From contig OZ245921.1 in NCBI GenBank assembly GCA_965229695.1, positions 2,170,001 to 2,234,000 on the forward strand: a stretch of DNA of 64,000 nucleotides. Reading direction: 5' to 3'. The notes below the pieces were generated by a model, which saw only the letters and a program-made list of their open reading frames with translations, did no database searches and was not told the origin of the DNA. Positions 1 to 18,740 of this stretch are shown here, piece by piece. Position numbers and translations under genes: made by a program. Positions within the stretch are counted from its first letter, which is position 1; every line of letters begins with the position of its first letter. Source of the stretch: JANSYL01 sp965229695. Lineage in GTDB: Bacteria > Pseudomonadota > Alphaproteobacteria > Rhodobacterales > Rhodobacteraceae.

Positions 1-2488
<2,488 letters not shown>

Positions 2489-2492
<4 letters not shown>

Positions 2493-3402
2493 TCGCAGCG
2501 CCAACAGATATGGCGGCGCTGGGCACGGGGCATCCCTCGGGGAGCAGGCAGGAAGGGTGGCAAGATGATACCATCCTTCTTGTGCTGACCTATTCGAAGC
2601 TGGAGCATTACTTGCCCGAGATTCGCGCGAATCTCGAACAGTTCTGGCCGAACCGTCCGACCACGATTTTCGTGACCGACGGCGCGGCGGAAGGTGAGGA
2701 TGTTCTGCGCTTTGAGGGGGTGTCCTTCGTCGAACTGCTGTCAAACGCCGTGACGGCTGTGCAGGAACGCCACCCCGAGGCAGGATATGTCTTTGTCCTG
2801 CTGGAGGATTTGTGCCCGCTCGGCCCGGTGGATGAGGCCAAGCTTGCCTTAGCCCAGCGCGTGATCCGGGAAAGCAAAAACAAGTTCCTGGCCCATATCT
2901 GGGTTCGGCATCCGCTTGCGCCTTGGAAAACGGGCGAATGGGATTTGTCCGAAACGCTAGAGCATGAAGGGGTCACCTTGATCCCGATGGACCGCTCTAG
3001 TGAGGAGTATAACTGCCTTGTCGCGTGTTTTTGGGACATCGACCATCTGCAAGATGTCATCTCCGAAAAGCTTGATCAGGGCGCGACCGACCCTTGGTCT
3101 TTCGAGCTGCCTTTGACGTCTAAGCAGCCATCGCACTACCTGCTGGAGGGCGCCTGGCCCACCAGTGTTCACGGCTTCTATGAAAAGGGTGAGCTGAACG
3201 TTGAATCTTTGACCAGCAAAGATTTTCCGAACTCCCCTCTCATGTCCAAGCTGCGCAAAGACTATTGCGGATATGACAGCTACGCCCTGGCGTCCTTGAA
3301 AAGCAAAAAGGACCGCGTGGGGGCAAAATGGAAGAAGCGCATAAATAAATGGGCGTCCGCGCCCGTCTCAGATCATGGCCATCAAGCGCCGGAGAGCCAA
3401 AA

Positions 3403-3406
<4 letters not shown>
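2489..3406 (+). CDS. Unrecognised protein translationally linked between rpoB and rpoC
   Basis: I do not recognise this 305-residue protein with confidence. It has no signal peptide or membrane segment. An N-terminal hydrophobic strand (TILLVLTYSK) is followed by FVTDGA and by YVFVLLEDLCPLG, a pattern resembling the strand ending in an acidic pair in GT-A type glycosyltransferases; the C-terminus is lysine-rich. The GTG start at 2489 overlaps the rpoB stop as GTGA, and the TGA stop overlaps the rpoC start as ATGA, so it is very likely co-transcribed and translationally coupled with both. An internal ATG at 2510 is an alternative start. A sugar-transferase-like fold is only a guess. Confidence 0.8.
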
Positions 3407-7611
<4,205 letters not shown>

Positions 7612-7640
7612 AAACGGCTGACATCTACGCAACACGAAAA

Positions 7641-7669
7641 CGCCCCGCCAAGCTTGGTGGGGCGTTTTT
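7641..7669 (+). terminator. Intrinsic terminator after rpoC
   Basis: A perfect 10-bp stem (CGCCCCGCCA at 7641-7650 with TGGTGGGGCG at 7655-7664) has a 4-base loop and is followed by five T. It sits 30 bases after the rpoC stop and should end the rpoB-rpoC transcript. Confidence 0.9.
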
Positions 7670-7751
7670 GCGTGAAAGAACTGCGCCATGGCCATTTCGC
7701 TTTCGCCCACATTCGCCTAACCTCGCGCCAAATCGGGCATGAAGGGCCGAC

Positions 7752-8600
7752 ATGGGCGGACGGGACGACAATCAGATCATCGGCGTATGCCGGTTCTCAT
7801 ATGTCGGTTTGGGCGGGTTTCGGGCGCAGCGACGCGGACCCGAGGAAGCGGCGGAAATCCTTTACGCGCCCGAGCGTATGCACCGCCGTTTCGCTTATTT
7901 TCAGAACATCTGCCTGCCTTCGCTAGCGGCCCAGACCGATATGGATTTCCGCCTTGTGGTCTTGATCGGTGATATGATGCCGTTGCGGTATCGGCGGCGG
8001 CTCAAAGCCTTGGTCGAGCGTTATCCGTTCATGCATATCTGTGCGCTCCATCCGTCGGGGCCGCTGCACGCGTCGCGCTGGGCGTTTCGGCGCGGATGGG
8101 ACGAGAAAGCGAAATTTGTCACAGGGTTTCGGCTCGATGACGACGATGCCGTTGCCATTGATTACATAGAAAAAACCCGCGCGGTCGCCGATCAGCTTTT
8201 GGACATAGGATGGGCTACAGAAGAGACGCCCGCCGCGATTTGCTTTCACCGGGGCATCTATTGGAACATGAACTCGGAGACCGAGCCGTTTTGGGAATTC
8301 CGGGAAAACCAACCCCTGGGCTTGGCCAGTGCCATGGTCACCCCAATGGATGACAAGGCCAATATCTTCCGTTGGAACCATCGGTTTCTGGCGAGCCAAG
8401 TGCGTTGTTGGACCGATCCCAATGAGATCATGTTTGTACGCACCTTGCACGGGCACAATGACAGCCGTCGGTCCATCCCGCCCGAGGCGGTGCCCATGCG
8501 TTGGAAAACCGCGCGCGATCTGCTGCGTGATCGCTTTGGGTTAGCCCCCAGGCGCGCCTTTTCGATGGTCGAGCGGATTCGTGGCTTGGATGCGCAATGA
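7752..8600 (+). CDS. Putative rhamnosyltransferase-like glycosyltransferase
   Basis: The 282-residue protein resembles the putative rhamnosyl transferase family (PF11316 type). It opens with a short beta-strand region, then has FRLVVLIGD near residue 67 and an acidic RLDDDDAV segment at residues 127-134 that fits the metal/nucleotide-sugar binding DxD motif of GT-A folds. GAAGGG lies 5 bases before the ATG. It probably transfers a sugar in surface polysaccharide synthesis, but donor and acceptor cannot be read from the sequence. It follows the rpoC terminator and overlaps the EamA gene by four bases, so the two form a small operon. The family call is from recalled motifs, not a search. Confidence 0.75.
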   Translation: MGGRDDNQIIGVCRFSYVGLGGFRAQRRGPEEAAEILYAPERMHRRFAYFQNICLPSLAAQTDMDFRLVVLIGDMMPLRYRRRLKALVERYPFMHICALHPSGPLHASRWAFRRGWDEKAKFVTGFRLDDDDAVAIDYIEKTRAVADQLLDIGWATEETPAAICFHRGIYWNMNSETEPFWEFRENQPLGLASAMVTPMDDKANIFRWNHRFLASQVRCWTDPNEIMFVRTLHGHNDSRRSIPPEAVPMRWKTARDLLRDRFGLAPRRAFSMVERIRGLDAQ

Positions 8601-9481
8601 ATGCCAAAGGCAACCTGACTGGCGCGCTTTACATGACGTTAAGTATGGCGTCCTTCAGCCTGAACGACGCTGTGGTCAAGCTAATCACGGAAACGGTGCC
8701 GCTATTTCAGTTTGTCTTCATTCGCGGCGTCATCACGACCGTCCTGATCGCGGGGATCGCTGTGATCTTCGGTGGCTTGAGCTTCAAAATCCCCAAAGCG
8801 GATCGCGGCAAGGTTGCCCTGCGCACCGCCTTCGAAATGGGCGCGATGGTCGCGTTTCTGACCGCGCTGGTGAACATGCCGATCGCCAATGCCACAGCCA
8901 TCCTGTCGGCCTTGCCGCTGGCAATCACCTTGGGCGCGGCGGTGTTTTTTGGCGAGAGCCTGGGTTGGCGCCGGATCAGCGCGATTGCCGTGGGCGCCGT
9001 TGGGGTGTTGTTGATCATTCAGCCGGGGCTTGAGGGGTTCAACGCCTTTTCGCTATCGGCCTTAGCAGCGGTTGCGATGGTTACGGGCCGCGATCTGGTG
9101 ACGCGCGCATTTTCGGAGGACGTGCCGTCGATGGGCGTTGCGGTGATCACGGCAGGCGCGGTCAGCCTGTTCGGGGCGGTTCTGTCGGTGAATGAAACCT
9201 GGGTCGGGCTCGGCGGGTATGAGCTAGTGCTGTTGGCATTGGCTTCGGTCCTGATCATCGGCGGGTATGTGTTTTCCATCCTGGTCATGCGCGTGGGGGA
9301 GGTCGGGGCCGTGGCCCCGTTCCGCTATACATCGCTGGTATTTGCGTTGATCCTGGGGTTGGTCGTGTTCAACGAATGGCCGAACGGCTTGGCCTTGGCA
9401 GGTGCCGGATTGGTGGTGGCCACCGGGCTTTATACTCTGTTCCGGGAACGCGCGCTGGCGCGGCGTGCCGCCAAGAGCTAA
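8597..9481 (+). CDS. EamA-family (DMT superfamily) membrane transporter
   Basis: The 294-residue hydrophobic protein has about ten membrane segments arranged as two repeats, as in EamA/RhaT-type drug/metabolite transporters. The first repeat begins ALYMTLSMASFSLNDAVVK; the PIANATAILSALPL segment around residue 95 and the PFRYTSLVFALILG segment near residue 238 occupy the positions of the conserved helices 4 and 9. The substrate is unknown. The ATG overlaps the stop of the glycosyltransferase gene as ATGA, implying coupled translation. A short GGCGGC/GCCGCC hairpin without a T-run follows the stop. Confidence 0.85.
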   Translation: MNAKGNLTGALYMTLSMASFSLNDAVVKLITETVPLFQFVFIRGVITTVLIAGIAVIFGGLSFKIPKADRGKVALRTAFEMGAMVAFLTALVNMPIANATAILSALPLAITLGAAVFFGESLGWRRISAIAVGAVGVLLIIQPGLEGFNAFSLSALAAVAMVTGRDLVTRAFSEDVPSMGVAVITAGAVSLFGAVLSVNETWVGLGGYELVLLALASVLIIGGYVFSILVMRVGEVGAVAPFRYTSLVFALILGLVVFNEWPNGLALAGAGLVVATGLYTLFRERALARRAAKS

Positions 9482-9864
9482 GGCGGCGAGCGCAAGCCGC
9501 CGTCGACATCGATGGAATGCCCAATGCCTCGGGGTCTTGAAGGTTCAAAAGGCCGACATATCTTGGCCATCCGCTGGAAATGGCGGCGCGTCGGCGGGAT
9601 TGACCCAGACGTCACCCGGCGCTGTTGACAGCCCATTCGACTCCGCCTATAGACCGCGCCACTTGGCCGAGGCATCTGGGATGCGTCGCATGGCCAAAAT
9701 ACAGATTTGAGTGGTCAAGATCTGGGCCGGTTTTATGTGCCCCGATCCTCTGAGACATCCACCGCAGCGTCCTCCAGGTTGGGAAGGGATGCATGCGGCT
9801 TTGGTGTTTTCGTGCATGTCACGAACCGCCCGCACGAGTGAAGAGAGCAAAACGGGAAGACCTG
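9482..9864 (+). other. Intergenic leader of the str operon
   Basis: No gene is supported in these 383 bases. They hold a small hairpin right after the EamA gene (9482-9501), a near-consensus promoter (9625-9653) and a long untranslated leader before rpsL. Short open frames across it have no recognisable content or ribosome binding site. Confidence 0.6.
9625..9653 (+). promoter_or_regulatory. Sigma-70 type promoter for rpsL-rpsG-fusA-tuf
   Basis: TTGACA (9625-9630) and TATAGA (9648-9653) are separated by exactly 17 bases. The element lies 211 bases before rpsL, so the transcript would have a leader of about 200 bases. The box and spacer resemble the rpsJ promoter at 15400 (23 of 29 positions identical). 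Confidence 0.8.
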
Positions 9865-10236
9865 ATGCCGACGATTCAACAGCTGATCCGCAAGCCGCGG
9901 CAGCCCAAAGTAAAACGGTCCAAGTCGCAGCACTTGGAAAGCTGCCCGCAGAAACGTGGCGTTTGTACGCGCGTCTACACCACCACCCCGAAAAAGCCGA
10001 ACTCGGCTATGCGGAAAGTGGCCAAGGTGCGCCTGACGAACGGCTACGAAGTGATCAGCTACATTCCGGGTGAAAGCCACAACCTTCAGGAACACTCGGT
10101 GGTTCTGATCCGTGGCGGTCGTGTGAAAGACCTTCCCGGTGTGCGCTATCACATCCTCCGTGGTGTTCTGGATACGCAGGGCGTCAAAGACCGTCGCCAG
10201 CGTCGTTCGAAATACGGCGCCAAGCGCCCCAAGTAA
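9865..10236 (+). CDS. rpsL: 30S ribosomal protein S12
   Basis: S12 is 123 residues, starting MPTIQQLIRKPR; it sits at the decoding centre of the small subunit. Typical segments TTPKKPNSAMRKVAKVRL and GGRVKDLPGVRYH are present with lysines at both streptomycin-determinant positions, so nothing points to a resistance allele. The ATG at 9865 (preceded by GGGAAG) was chosen over an upstream in-frame ATG because the family starts here. It is the first gene of the str operon; rpsG follows after 12 bases. Confidence 0.97.
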   Translation: MPTIQQLIRKPRQPKVKRSKSQHLESCPQKRGVCTRVYTTTPKKPNSAMRKVAKVRLTNGYEVISYIPGESHNLQEHSVVLIRGGRVKDLPGVRYHILRGVLDTQGVKDRRQRRSKYGAKRPK

Positions 10237-10248
10237 GAGGATACCGAA

Positions 10249-10719
10249 ATGTCCCGTCGTCACGCCGCTGAAAAGCGCCAGGTCCTGCCCGATGCCAAAT
10301 TTGGCGATATGGTGCTGACCAAATTCATGAACAACCTGATGATCGATGGTAAGAAATCGGTCGCAGAGCGCATCGTCTACAACGCCTTTGATCGCGTCGA
10401 AGACCGTCTGAAGCGCGCCCCCGTGGAGGTCTTCCACGAAGCCCTCGACAACATCAAACCCGCGGTTGAGGTTCGCTCGCGCCGTGTGGGGGGTGCCACC
10501 TACCAGGTGCCCGTCGATGTGCGCCCCGAACGTCGCGAAGCTTTGGCCATCCGTTGGTTGATCAGCGCGGCCCGTGCCCGCAACGAAAACACCATGGAAG
10601 AGCGTCTGGCCGGTGAACTGGTCGATGCCGTGAATTCGCGCGGTTCCGCCGTGAAAAAGCGCGAAGACACCCACAAGATGGCCGACGCCAACAAAGCGTT
10701 CAGCCACTACCGCTGGTAA
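10249..10719 (+). CDS. rpsG: 30S ribosomal protein S7
   Basis: S7, 156 residues, nucleates assembly of the 16S rRNA 3' domain. It starts MSRRHAAEKR and has the conserved KFMNNLMIDGKKSVAE and VGGATYQVPVDVRPER segments. It lies 12 bases after rpsL in the str operon. The 66-base gap to fusA contains a GC hairpin (GCGGTCCC/GGGGGCCGC) followed by four T, which may be a partial terminator or an S7-binding type leader structure. Confidence 0.97.
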   Translation: MSRRHAAEKRQVLPDAKFGDMVLTKFMNNLMIDGKKSVAERIVYNAFDRVEDRLKRAPVEVFHEALDNIKPAVEVRSRRVGGATYQVPVDVRPERREALAIRWLISAARARNENTMEERLAGELVDAVNSRGSAVKKREDTHKMADANKAFSHYRW

Positions 10720-10785
10720 GATTTTTGGCGGTCCCATCCGGGGGCCGCTTTTCCGATTTCATCTCAAGCCTAAGGACCTTCCCCC

Positions 10786-12903
<2,118 letters not shown>

Positions 12904-12978
12904 CGGCGGGGCGGTTTTTCCGCCCGCCCCCAACCGTGAGCGCCCTTTCCGGGGGCTCGACCTGACAAGGAGGCCATC

Positions 12979-14154
<1,176 letters not shown>

Positions 14155-14197
14155 CGGGGGGCTGGCATAAGCCAGCGCAGCACCTGATCAAGACAAG

Positions 14198-14227
14198 AGG
14201 GCGCCGGTCAAAACCGGCGCCCTTCTT
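14198..14227 (+). terminator. Intrinsic terminator after tuf
   Basis: An 11-bp perfect stem (AGGGCGCCGGT at 14198-14208, ACCGGCGCCCT at 14213-14223) is followed by TCTT. It lies 44 bases after the tuf stop. Confidence 0.85.
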
Positions 14228-14290
14228 GGTTGTGGTAGGCGCCTTGGTAAAGCCGATCCGCCAAGTGCCACCCTGGTTGAAACAACAGAA

Positions 14291-14320
14291 AACCCGCCCC
14301 CAAAAAAGGGCGGGCTTTTT
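14291..14320. terminator. Bidirectional terminator between tuf and the opposite-strand gene
   Basis: The stem CCCGCCC (14293-14299) with GGGCGGG (14308-14314) is followed by a C and five T on the plus strand, and is bordered by four A on its left, which is a T-run on the minus strand. It lies about 70 bases beyond the stop of the minus-strand gene at 14392 and can stop transcription from both sides. Confidence 0.75.
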
Positions 14321-14391
14321 ACATTTCTATTCTGCCCGACATCGAAACCGCGCTCGCGGAATTACCGGATGACCCATCGGTCGTACCCGAC

Positions 14392-15270
14392 TTAGAAGGG
14401 CAACCCAAATCTTCCGCGGAAGAGCCCCCTGATGGAGATTCCGTACGACCTTGAATGGCTCTCGTGAACGATTGAGGAATCAGTTCCGCGATCCCGGCGT
14501 GCCTGGATTGGAAACCTTTTCAACCGATCCCAATCTGGAACCCCTGAACTGTGCGATCTTGGAAAGATTTCCCTGAATGGAACGGCCCGTTTAGGAAACG
14601 CGTGAGCAAGCAAACCAAAAACAGACTGGTCATGCCGATGTTCTTGGAAGCTTTCGCAGTTTGGCGATTGCGATGGCGAGTCGTCAACCAAGCGCCAGTC
14701 GCGTCGAAACGGTTCCTGCCAAGCATCCAAAAACCTCTCAATAGGGTCGCATTTTTGCATCAAAAAGGCGGTGGCGCAGACCTGTTCTGCTGACAAGATT
14801 TCTGGTCGGTCGCGGACGCCAAAAGCAACAAGGAGGTCACCTTTGGTCCAGTCGGCAATGGGAAAAACCGAGGGCTTTGGCGCCCCTCTCAGCGTCCGAG
14901 GCTTTTCTGCATTTGGCACGAACCCAACCAACGGATAGTCGTCGGAGAGTAGGCTGAAATACCGTGCCAGACGCCTCCTCCCGCGCGCATTCAAATGACA
15001 TCCGGCATCCGCATAGAGCAACTGATCGCCTTCATCTAAGCGATCAAGAACCTGTCGTATGATTTGTGGTTTCCAAGCCCAGTAGCCAAACCCACGCAGT
15101 TCAGTCGAGAGCTTGTCAGCAAATGTTTCCCGGAACTCAGGATCTAGATCGTCCTCCGACATCGCGTGGATCTCGTTGAAGTACTTCATTTCTTGAGCTT
15201 GCCTGGAAATTCGCGCCAACGCGCCCGCCATGTTATAAGACGCGAAAGCGACAAAAACTCGTTTGCCCAT
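14392..15270 (-). CDS. Putative glycosyltransferase-like protein
   Basis: The 292-residue protein is not assigned to a named family with confidence. It starts MGKRVFVAFASYNM, has FGYWAWKPQIIRQVLDRL near residue 62 and then DQLLYADAGCHLN, where the Y-x-D-A-G block resembles the acidic metal-binding motif of GT-A sugar transferases found in polysaccharide loci. There is no signal peptide and no membrane helix. It lies on the strand opposite to the flanking tuf and rpsJ operons with its own terminator, so it is a separate unit. A role in surface polysaccharide synthesis is inferred only from the motif. Confidence 0.65.
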   Translation of the reverse strand: MGKRVFVAFASYNMAGALARISRQAQEMKYFNEIHAMSEDDLDPEFRETFADKLSTELRGFGYWAWKPQIIRQVLDRLDEGDQLLYADAGCHLNARGRRRLARYFSLLSDDYPLVGFVPNAEKPRTLRGAPKPSVFPIADWTKGDLLVAFGVRDRPEILSAEQVCATAFLMQKCDPIERFLDAWQEPFRRDWRLVDDSPSQSPNCESFQEHRHDQSVFGLLAHAFPKRAVPFREIFPRSHSSGVPDWDRLKRFPIQARRDRGTDSSIVHESHSRSYGISIRGLFRGRFGLPF

Positions 15271-15399
15271 AATGGCCCCCAGCGATTTACGCCTTGAGTC
15301 CTAGGGTGCCCCATTCGCGTTACAAGTAGGCTTTTCCCAACTTGCGTGATGTTGCCTCGATCTAAGCATTTAGTGGGCCACCTTTCTGTGAAACACCTC

Positions 15400-15428
15400 T
15401 TGCCAGCCCCCGCGACTCCGCCTATACG
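15400..15428 (+). promoter_or_regulatory. Promoter for the S10 operon (rpsJ)
   Basis: TTGCCA (15400-15405) and TATACG (15423-15428) are spaced by 17 bases; the GACTCCGCC just before the -10 is identical to that in the rpsL promoter. It lies 126 bases before the rpsJ start. Confidence 0.75.
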
Positions 15429-15553
15429 CGCACAAGTTCTGCGAGGGGTGCGTTTCGGCGCGCCCTTCTTGGTTCTTCAAAGACGCGACGAGGGTTGGCG
15501 ATGAGCGCCCGTCCTCCTCTCCGATCTAAGCCCTAGGTATAAAGGGTGATGAC

Positions 15554-15868
15554 ATGGCCGTAGCTAGCCAAAACATCCGCATTCGCCTGAAGGCGTTTGA
15601 CTATCGTGTGCTGGATGCCTCCACGCAAGAGATCGTCAACACCGCCAAGCGCACCGGCGCACAGGTTCGGGGTCCGATCCCCCTTCCGAACAAAATCGAA
15701 AAATTCACCGTTCTGCGTGGCCCCCACGTGGACAAGAAGAGCCGCGATCAGTGGGAAATTCGTACCCATAAGCGCCTGCTCGACATCGTTGATCCGACCC
15801 CGCAGACCGTGGACGCGCTGATGAAGCTCGACCTGGCTGCCGGTGTCGATGTTCAAATCTCGGTCTAA
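15554..15868 (+). CDS. rpsJ: 30S ribosomal protein S10
   Basis: S10 (104 residues) is also a partner of NusB in antitermination. It begins MAVASQNIRIRLKAFD and includes the conserved GPIPLPNKIEKFTVLRGPH and WEIRTHKRLLDI segments. AAAGGG lies 7 bases before the ATG at 15554. It is the first gene of the S10 segment, transcribed from the promoter at 15400, and rplC follows after 15 bases. Confidence 0.97.
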   Translation: MAVASQNIRIRLKAFDYRVLDASTQEIVNTAKRTGAQVRGPIPLPNKIEKFTVLRGPHVDKKSRDQWEIRTHKRLLDIVDPTPQTVDALMKLDLAAGVDVQISV

Positions 15869-15883
15869 GGGAGGGCACGGATT

Positions 15884-16735
15884 ATGTTGCGCTCTGGTGT
15901 GATCGCGAAAAAGGTCGGGATGACCCGGCTTTTCATGGAAGACGGCAAGCAGATCCCTGTCACCGTTCTTCAATTGGACAAACTGCAAGTTGTCGCTCAG
16001 CGCACCGCTGAAACCGATGGCTACACCGCTGTTCAGCTTGGCGCTGGCACGGCTAAGGTGAAACGTGTCTCGGCCCCGATGCGCGGCCATTACGCGAAAG
16101 CCTCGGTTGAGCCCAAGCGGACCCTGGCAGAATTCCGCGTCGATGCCGAGAACCTGATCGGTGTGGGTGAGGAAATCATCGCTGACCACTACTTCGAAGG
16201 TCAGTTCGTGGATGTCACGGGCACCTCGATCGGTAAGGGGTTTGCCGGTGCGATGAAGCGGCACAACTTTGGCGGTCTGCGCGCCTCGCACGGTGTGTCG
16301 ATCAGCCACCGCTCGCACGGGTCGACCGGTCAGTGTCAGGATCCGGGCCGCGTTTTCAAAGGTAAGAAAATGGCTGGCCACATGGGGGCTGCCAAGGTCA
16401 CCACGCAGAACCTGCAAGTGGTGCGCACCGATAGCGACCGTGGCCTGATCATGGTCAAAGGTGCTGTGCCGGGTTCCAAAGGCGGTTGGGTGACGATCAA
16501 GGATGCGGTGAAAAAGCCCTTCCCTGACAACGCCATTCTGCCCGCGGCCCTGAAATCGGCCGCCGAAGAAGCTGCCAAAGCTGCGGAAGAAGCTGCTGCT
16601 GCCGCCGCCGCTGAAGAAGCCGCTGCCGCCGCTGCTGCCGCCGAAGCGGAACAGGCCGCGCTGGAAGCTGCCGAGGCAGAAGCCGCAACCGAAGCCCCGG
16701 CTGAGGACGCAGAGAAGAAGGAAGGCGAAGAATGA
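15884..16735 (+). CDS. rplC: 50S ribosomal protein L3 with Ala/Glu-rich C-terminal extension
   Basis: L3 is one of the first proteins to bind 23S rRNA. Residues 1 to about 222 form the normal L3, with the central GLRASHGVSISHRSHGSTGQ loop including the glutamine that is a methylation site in other bacteria. From about residue 223 to 283 an alanine- and glutamate-rich tail of roughly 60 residues is added, probably a long helix or disordered. Other bacteria end near residue 210-240, so the tail is unusual in length. Its stop overlaps the rplD start by four bases (ATGA). Confidence 0.96.
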   Translation: MLRSGVIAKKVGMTRLFMEDGKQIPVTVLQLDKLQVVAQRTAETDGYTAVQLGAGTAKVKRVSAPMRGHYAKASVEPKRTLAEFRVDAENLIGVGEEIIADHYFEGQFVDVTGTSIGKGFAGAMKRHNFGGLRASHGVSISHRSHGSTGQCQDPGRVFKGKKMAGHMGAAKVTTQNLQVVRTDSDRGLIMVKGAVPGSKGGWVTIKDAVKKPFPDNAILPAALKSAAEEAAKAAEEAAAAAAAEEAAAAAAAAEAEQAALEAAEAEAATEAPAEDAEKKEGEE

Positions 16736-17352
16736 AACTCGACGTGATCAAACTGGACGGCAAGAAAGCCGGCTCGGTCGATCTGGGCGAAGACATCTTC
16801 GGCCTGGAACCGCGCGCGGACATTTTGCACCGTATCGTTCGCTGGCAGCGCAACAAAGCGCAAGCAGGCACCCACAAGGTCAAGACCCGGTCCGAGACCA
16901 GCTATTCGACCAAGAAGATCTACCGCCAAAAGGGCACCGGTGGCGCACGCCACGGCGACCGCAACGCGCCGATCTTCCGCAAGGGTGGCATCTATAAGGG
17001 TCCGACCCCGCGTAGCCACGGCCATGACCTGCCCAAAAAGGTGCGGTCGCTTGGCCTGAAAATGGCGCTGAGCGCAAAGGCCGCCGAGGGCAGCCTTGTC
17101 GTGATCGACGCCGCTGCGATGGACGCCCCCAAGACCAGCGCCCTGGCCAAACAGGTCAAGGAACTGGGTTGGAAGCGCGCCCTGATCATTGATGGGGCCG
17201 AGTTGGACGAAAACTTCGCCAGCGCCGCCCGCAACATCGAAGGTCTGGATGTGCTGCCCTCGATGGGCGCCAACGTCTATGACATCCTGAAGCGGGACAC
17301 TTTGGTCATCACCAAAGCTGGCCTTGAAGCATTGGAGGCCCGTCTGCAATGA
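16732..17352 (+). CDS. rplD: 50S ribosomal protein L4
   Basis: L4, 206 residues, lines the exit tunnel and in enterobacteria represses the S10 operon. The loop region YRQKGTGGARHGD and the GPTPRSHGHDLPKKVR segment are present. It overlaps rplC upstream and rplW downstream by four bases each, so rplC-rplD-rplW are translationally coupled. Confidence 0.97.
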   Translation: MKLDVIKLDGKKAGSVDLGEDIFGLEPRADILHRIVRWQRNKAQAGTHKVKTRSETSYSTKKIYRQKGTGGARHGDRNAPIFRKGGIYKGPTPRSHGHDLPKKVRSLGLKMALSAKAAEGSLVVIDAAAMDAPKTSALAKQVKELGWKRALIIDGAELDENFASAARNIEGLDVLPSMGANVYDILKRDTLVITKAGLEALEARLQ

Positions 17353-17645
17353 GCGCGAAAGCTGAACATTACGACGTGATCCGCAAGCCGATCATCACCG
17401 AGAAATCCACCATGGCGTCGGAAAACGGCGCGGTGGTCTTCGAAGTGGCGATTGATGCCAACAAACCCCAGATCAAAGAGGCGGTTGAAACCCTCTTTGG
17501 GGTGAAGGTCAAAGCGGTCAACACCACGATCACCAAAGGCAAGGTCAAGCGGTTCCGCGGCCAGCTGGGCAGCCGTAAGGATGTCAAGAAAGCCTATGTG
17601 ACGCTGGAAGAGGGCAACACGATCGACGTCTCGACCGGCCTCTGA
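17349..17645 (+). CDS. rplW: 50S ribosomal protein L23
   Basis: L23, 98 residues, sits at the tunnel exit and docks trigger factor and SRP. Recognised by YDVIRKPIITEKST at the N-terminus and the VKAVNTTITKGKVKRFRG segment. The start overlaps the rplD stop by four bases. In most bacteria rplB follows directly, but here a terminator and three unrelated genes intervene. Confidence 0.97.
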   Translation: MSAKAEHYDVIRKPIITEKSTMASENGAVVFEVAIDANKPQIKEAVETLFGVKVKAVNTTITKGKVKRFRGQLGSRKDVKKAYVTLEEGNTIDVSTGL

Positions 17646-17669
17646 TCGGTCCCCGACAGACTGCGAAAC

Positions 17670-17704
17670 GCCCCGGCTTGGACACAGGCCGGGGCTTTCT
17701 TTTT
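17670..17704 (+). terminator. Intrinsic terminator after rplW
   Basis: The stem GCCCCGGC (17670-17677) pairs with GCCGGGGC (17688-17695) and is followed by TTTCTTTTT. It separates rplW from the inserted CPBP-csp block and therefore splits the S10 operon. Confidence 0.88.
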
Positions 17705-17772
17705 GCGCGGCGCCTGGGTATGCGGGCCTTGGGGTAGGTCGTGAAACACATTGTGTGAAGGCCGAAAAGCGT

Positions 17773-18531
17773 ATGTCGACAACACCCGCCGCTCCGTTCC
17801 GTTTCTTTGTTTTGACCTTTGTGTTGTCACTGCCGTTTTGGGCGTTGGGCAGCCTGGCGGCGCGGGACATCCTGCCCGATCTGCCGATCAGCGCCTTGAT
17901 GGTGATCTGCCCCGCGCTCGCGGCGGTGATGTTGATCTGGCGCGCAGGCGGGGCGGGCGCGGTAAAACGCTTCCTGAGCGGCGCCATCGACCCGCGCGGA
18001 ATGCGCCTGTGGGTTTGGCTGACAGCACTCGCGACCATGCCGTTGGCAATGCTGCTCTCGGCGCTGTGGCTGACCGCCACTGGCCAATACCTGCCGGTGC
18101 CTCAAATCGCCTTGGGTCAAACCTTGGCGCTCTTTGCCCTGTTCTTCTTGGCCGCAACGCTGGAGGAGGTGGGATGGGCTGGATATGCCACAGGCCCGTT
18201 GGCCCGGCGCCACGGCCTGATCCGCGCTGGGCTGATCATCGGTGTGGTCACGCTGCTTTGGCACCTGATCCCGCTGCTGCAAACCGGGCGCGCTTGGGAT
18301 TGGATCGCTTGGTGGGCGCTGGGCACGATGGCGCGGCGCTTGATCCTGACCTGGCTCTATATCCGAGGCGGGCAACGGGTCTTCGCCGCATCGCTCTTCC
18401 ACGCGATGAGTAACCTAAGCTGGATGCTGTTCCCGGTGATGGGGTCGCATTACGACCCGGTGAGCGTGGCGGTGATTTTGGTGGGGATGGCGATTGGAGC
18501 GCTGATGTTGGCGCACCGAAAGCCGCGCTGA
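17773..18531 (+). CDS. CPBP-family intramembrane protease-like protein
   Basis: The 252-residue membrane protein has about seven hydrophobic helices and the CPBP/Abi layout. EEVGWAGYA (glutamates near residues 131-132) corresponds to motif 1, LWHLIP to motif 2 and LFHAMSN to motif 3, with the histidines retained. In motif 1 the usual arginine two residues after the tryptophan-side position (EExxxR) is replaced by alanine, so activity is uncertain. The ATG at 17773 follows AAGG by 11 bases; an upstream in-frame GTG at 17755 is an alternative. It lies between the rplW terminator and a cold-shock gene. Confidence 0.8.
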   Translation: MSTTPAAPFRFFVLTFVLSLPFWALGSLAARDILPDLPISALMVICPALAAVMLIWRAGGAGAVKRFLSGAIDPRGMRLWVWLTALATMPLAMLLSALWLTATGQYLPVPQIALGQTLALFALFFLAATLEEVGWAGYATGPLARRHGLIRAGLIIGVVTLLWHLIPLLQTGRAWDWIAWWALGTMARRLILTWLYIRGGQRVFAASLFHAMSNLSWMLFPVMGSHYDPVSVAVILVGMAIGALMLAHRKPR

Positions 18532-18740
18532 TGCCCGATTTGGCAAGCGTTTTGCCCGGGCGCAGAAGCCAAGATGGCATGAAAACCCGTTTCGATGCGC
18601 ACCCGCGGACCTTCAGGGTTGACGAGTATCGTGGCGGTGACGACATTCGGACCGAAGAAGGGGCGCGCCCTTAGGATTTCTTTTTGGGGCGCGAAATCCA
18701 ATTTACTTTTGTTGCTAGGATTTTTTGAGGAGTTTTGGTT

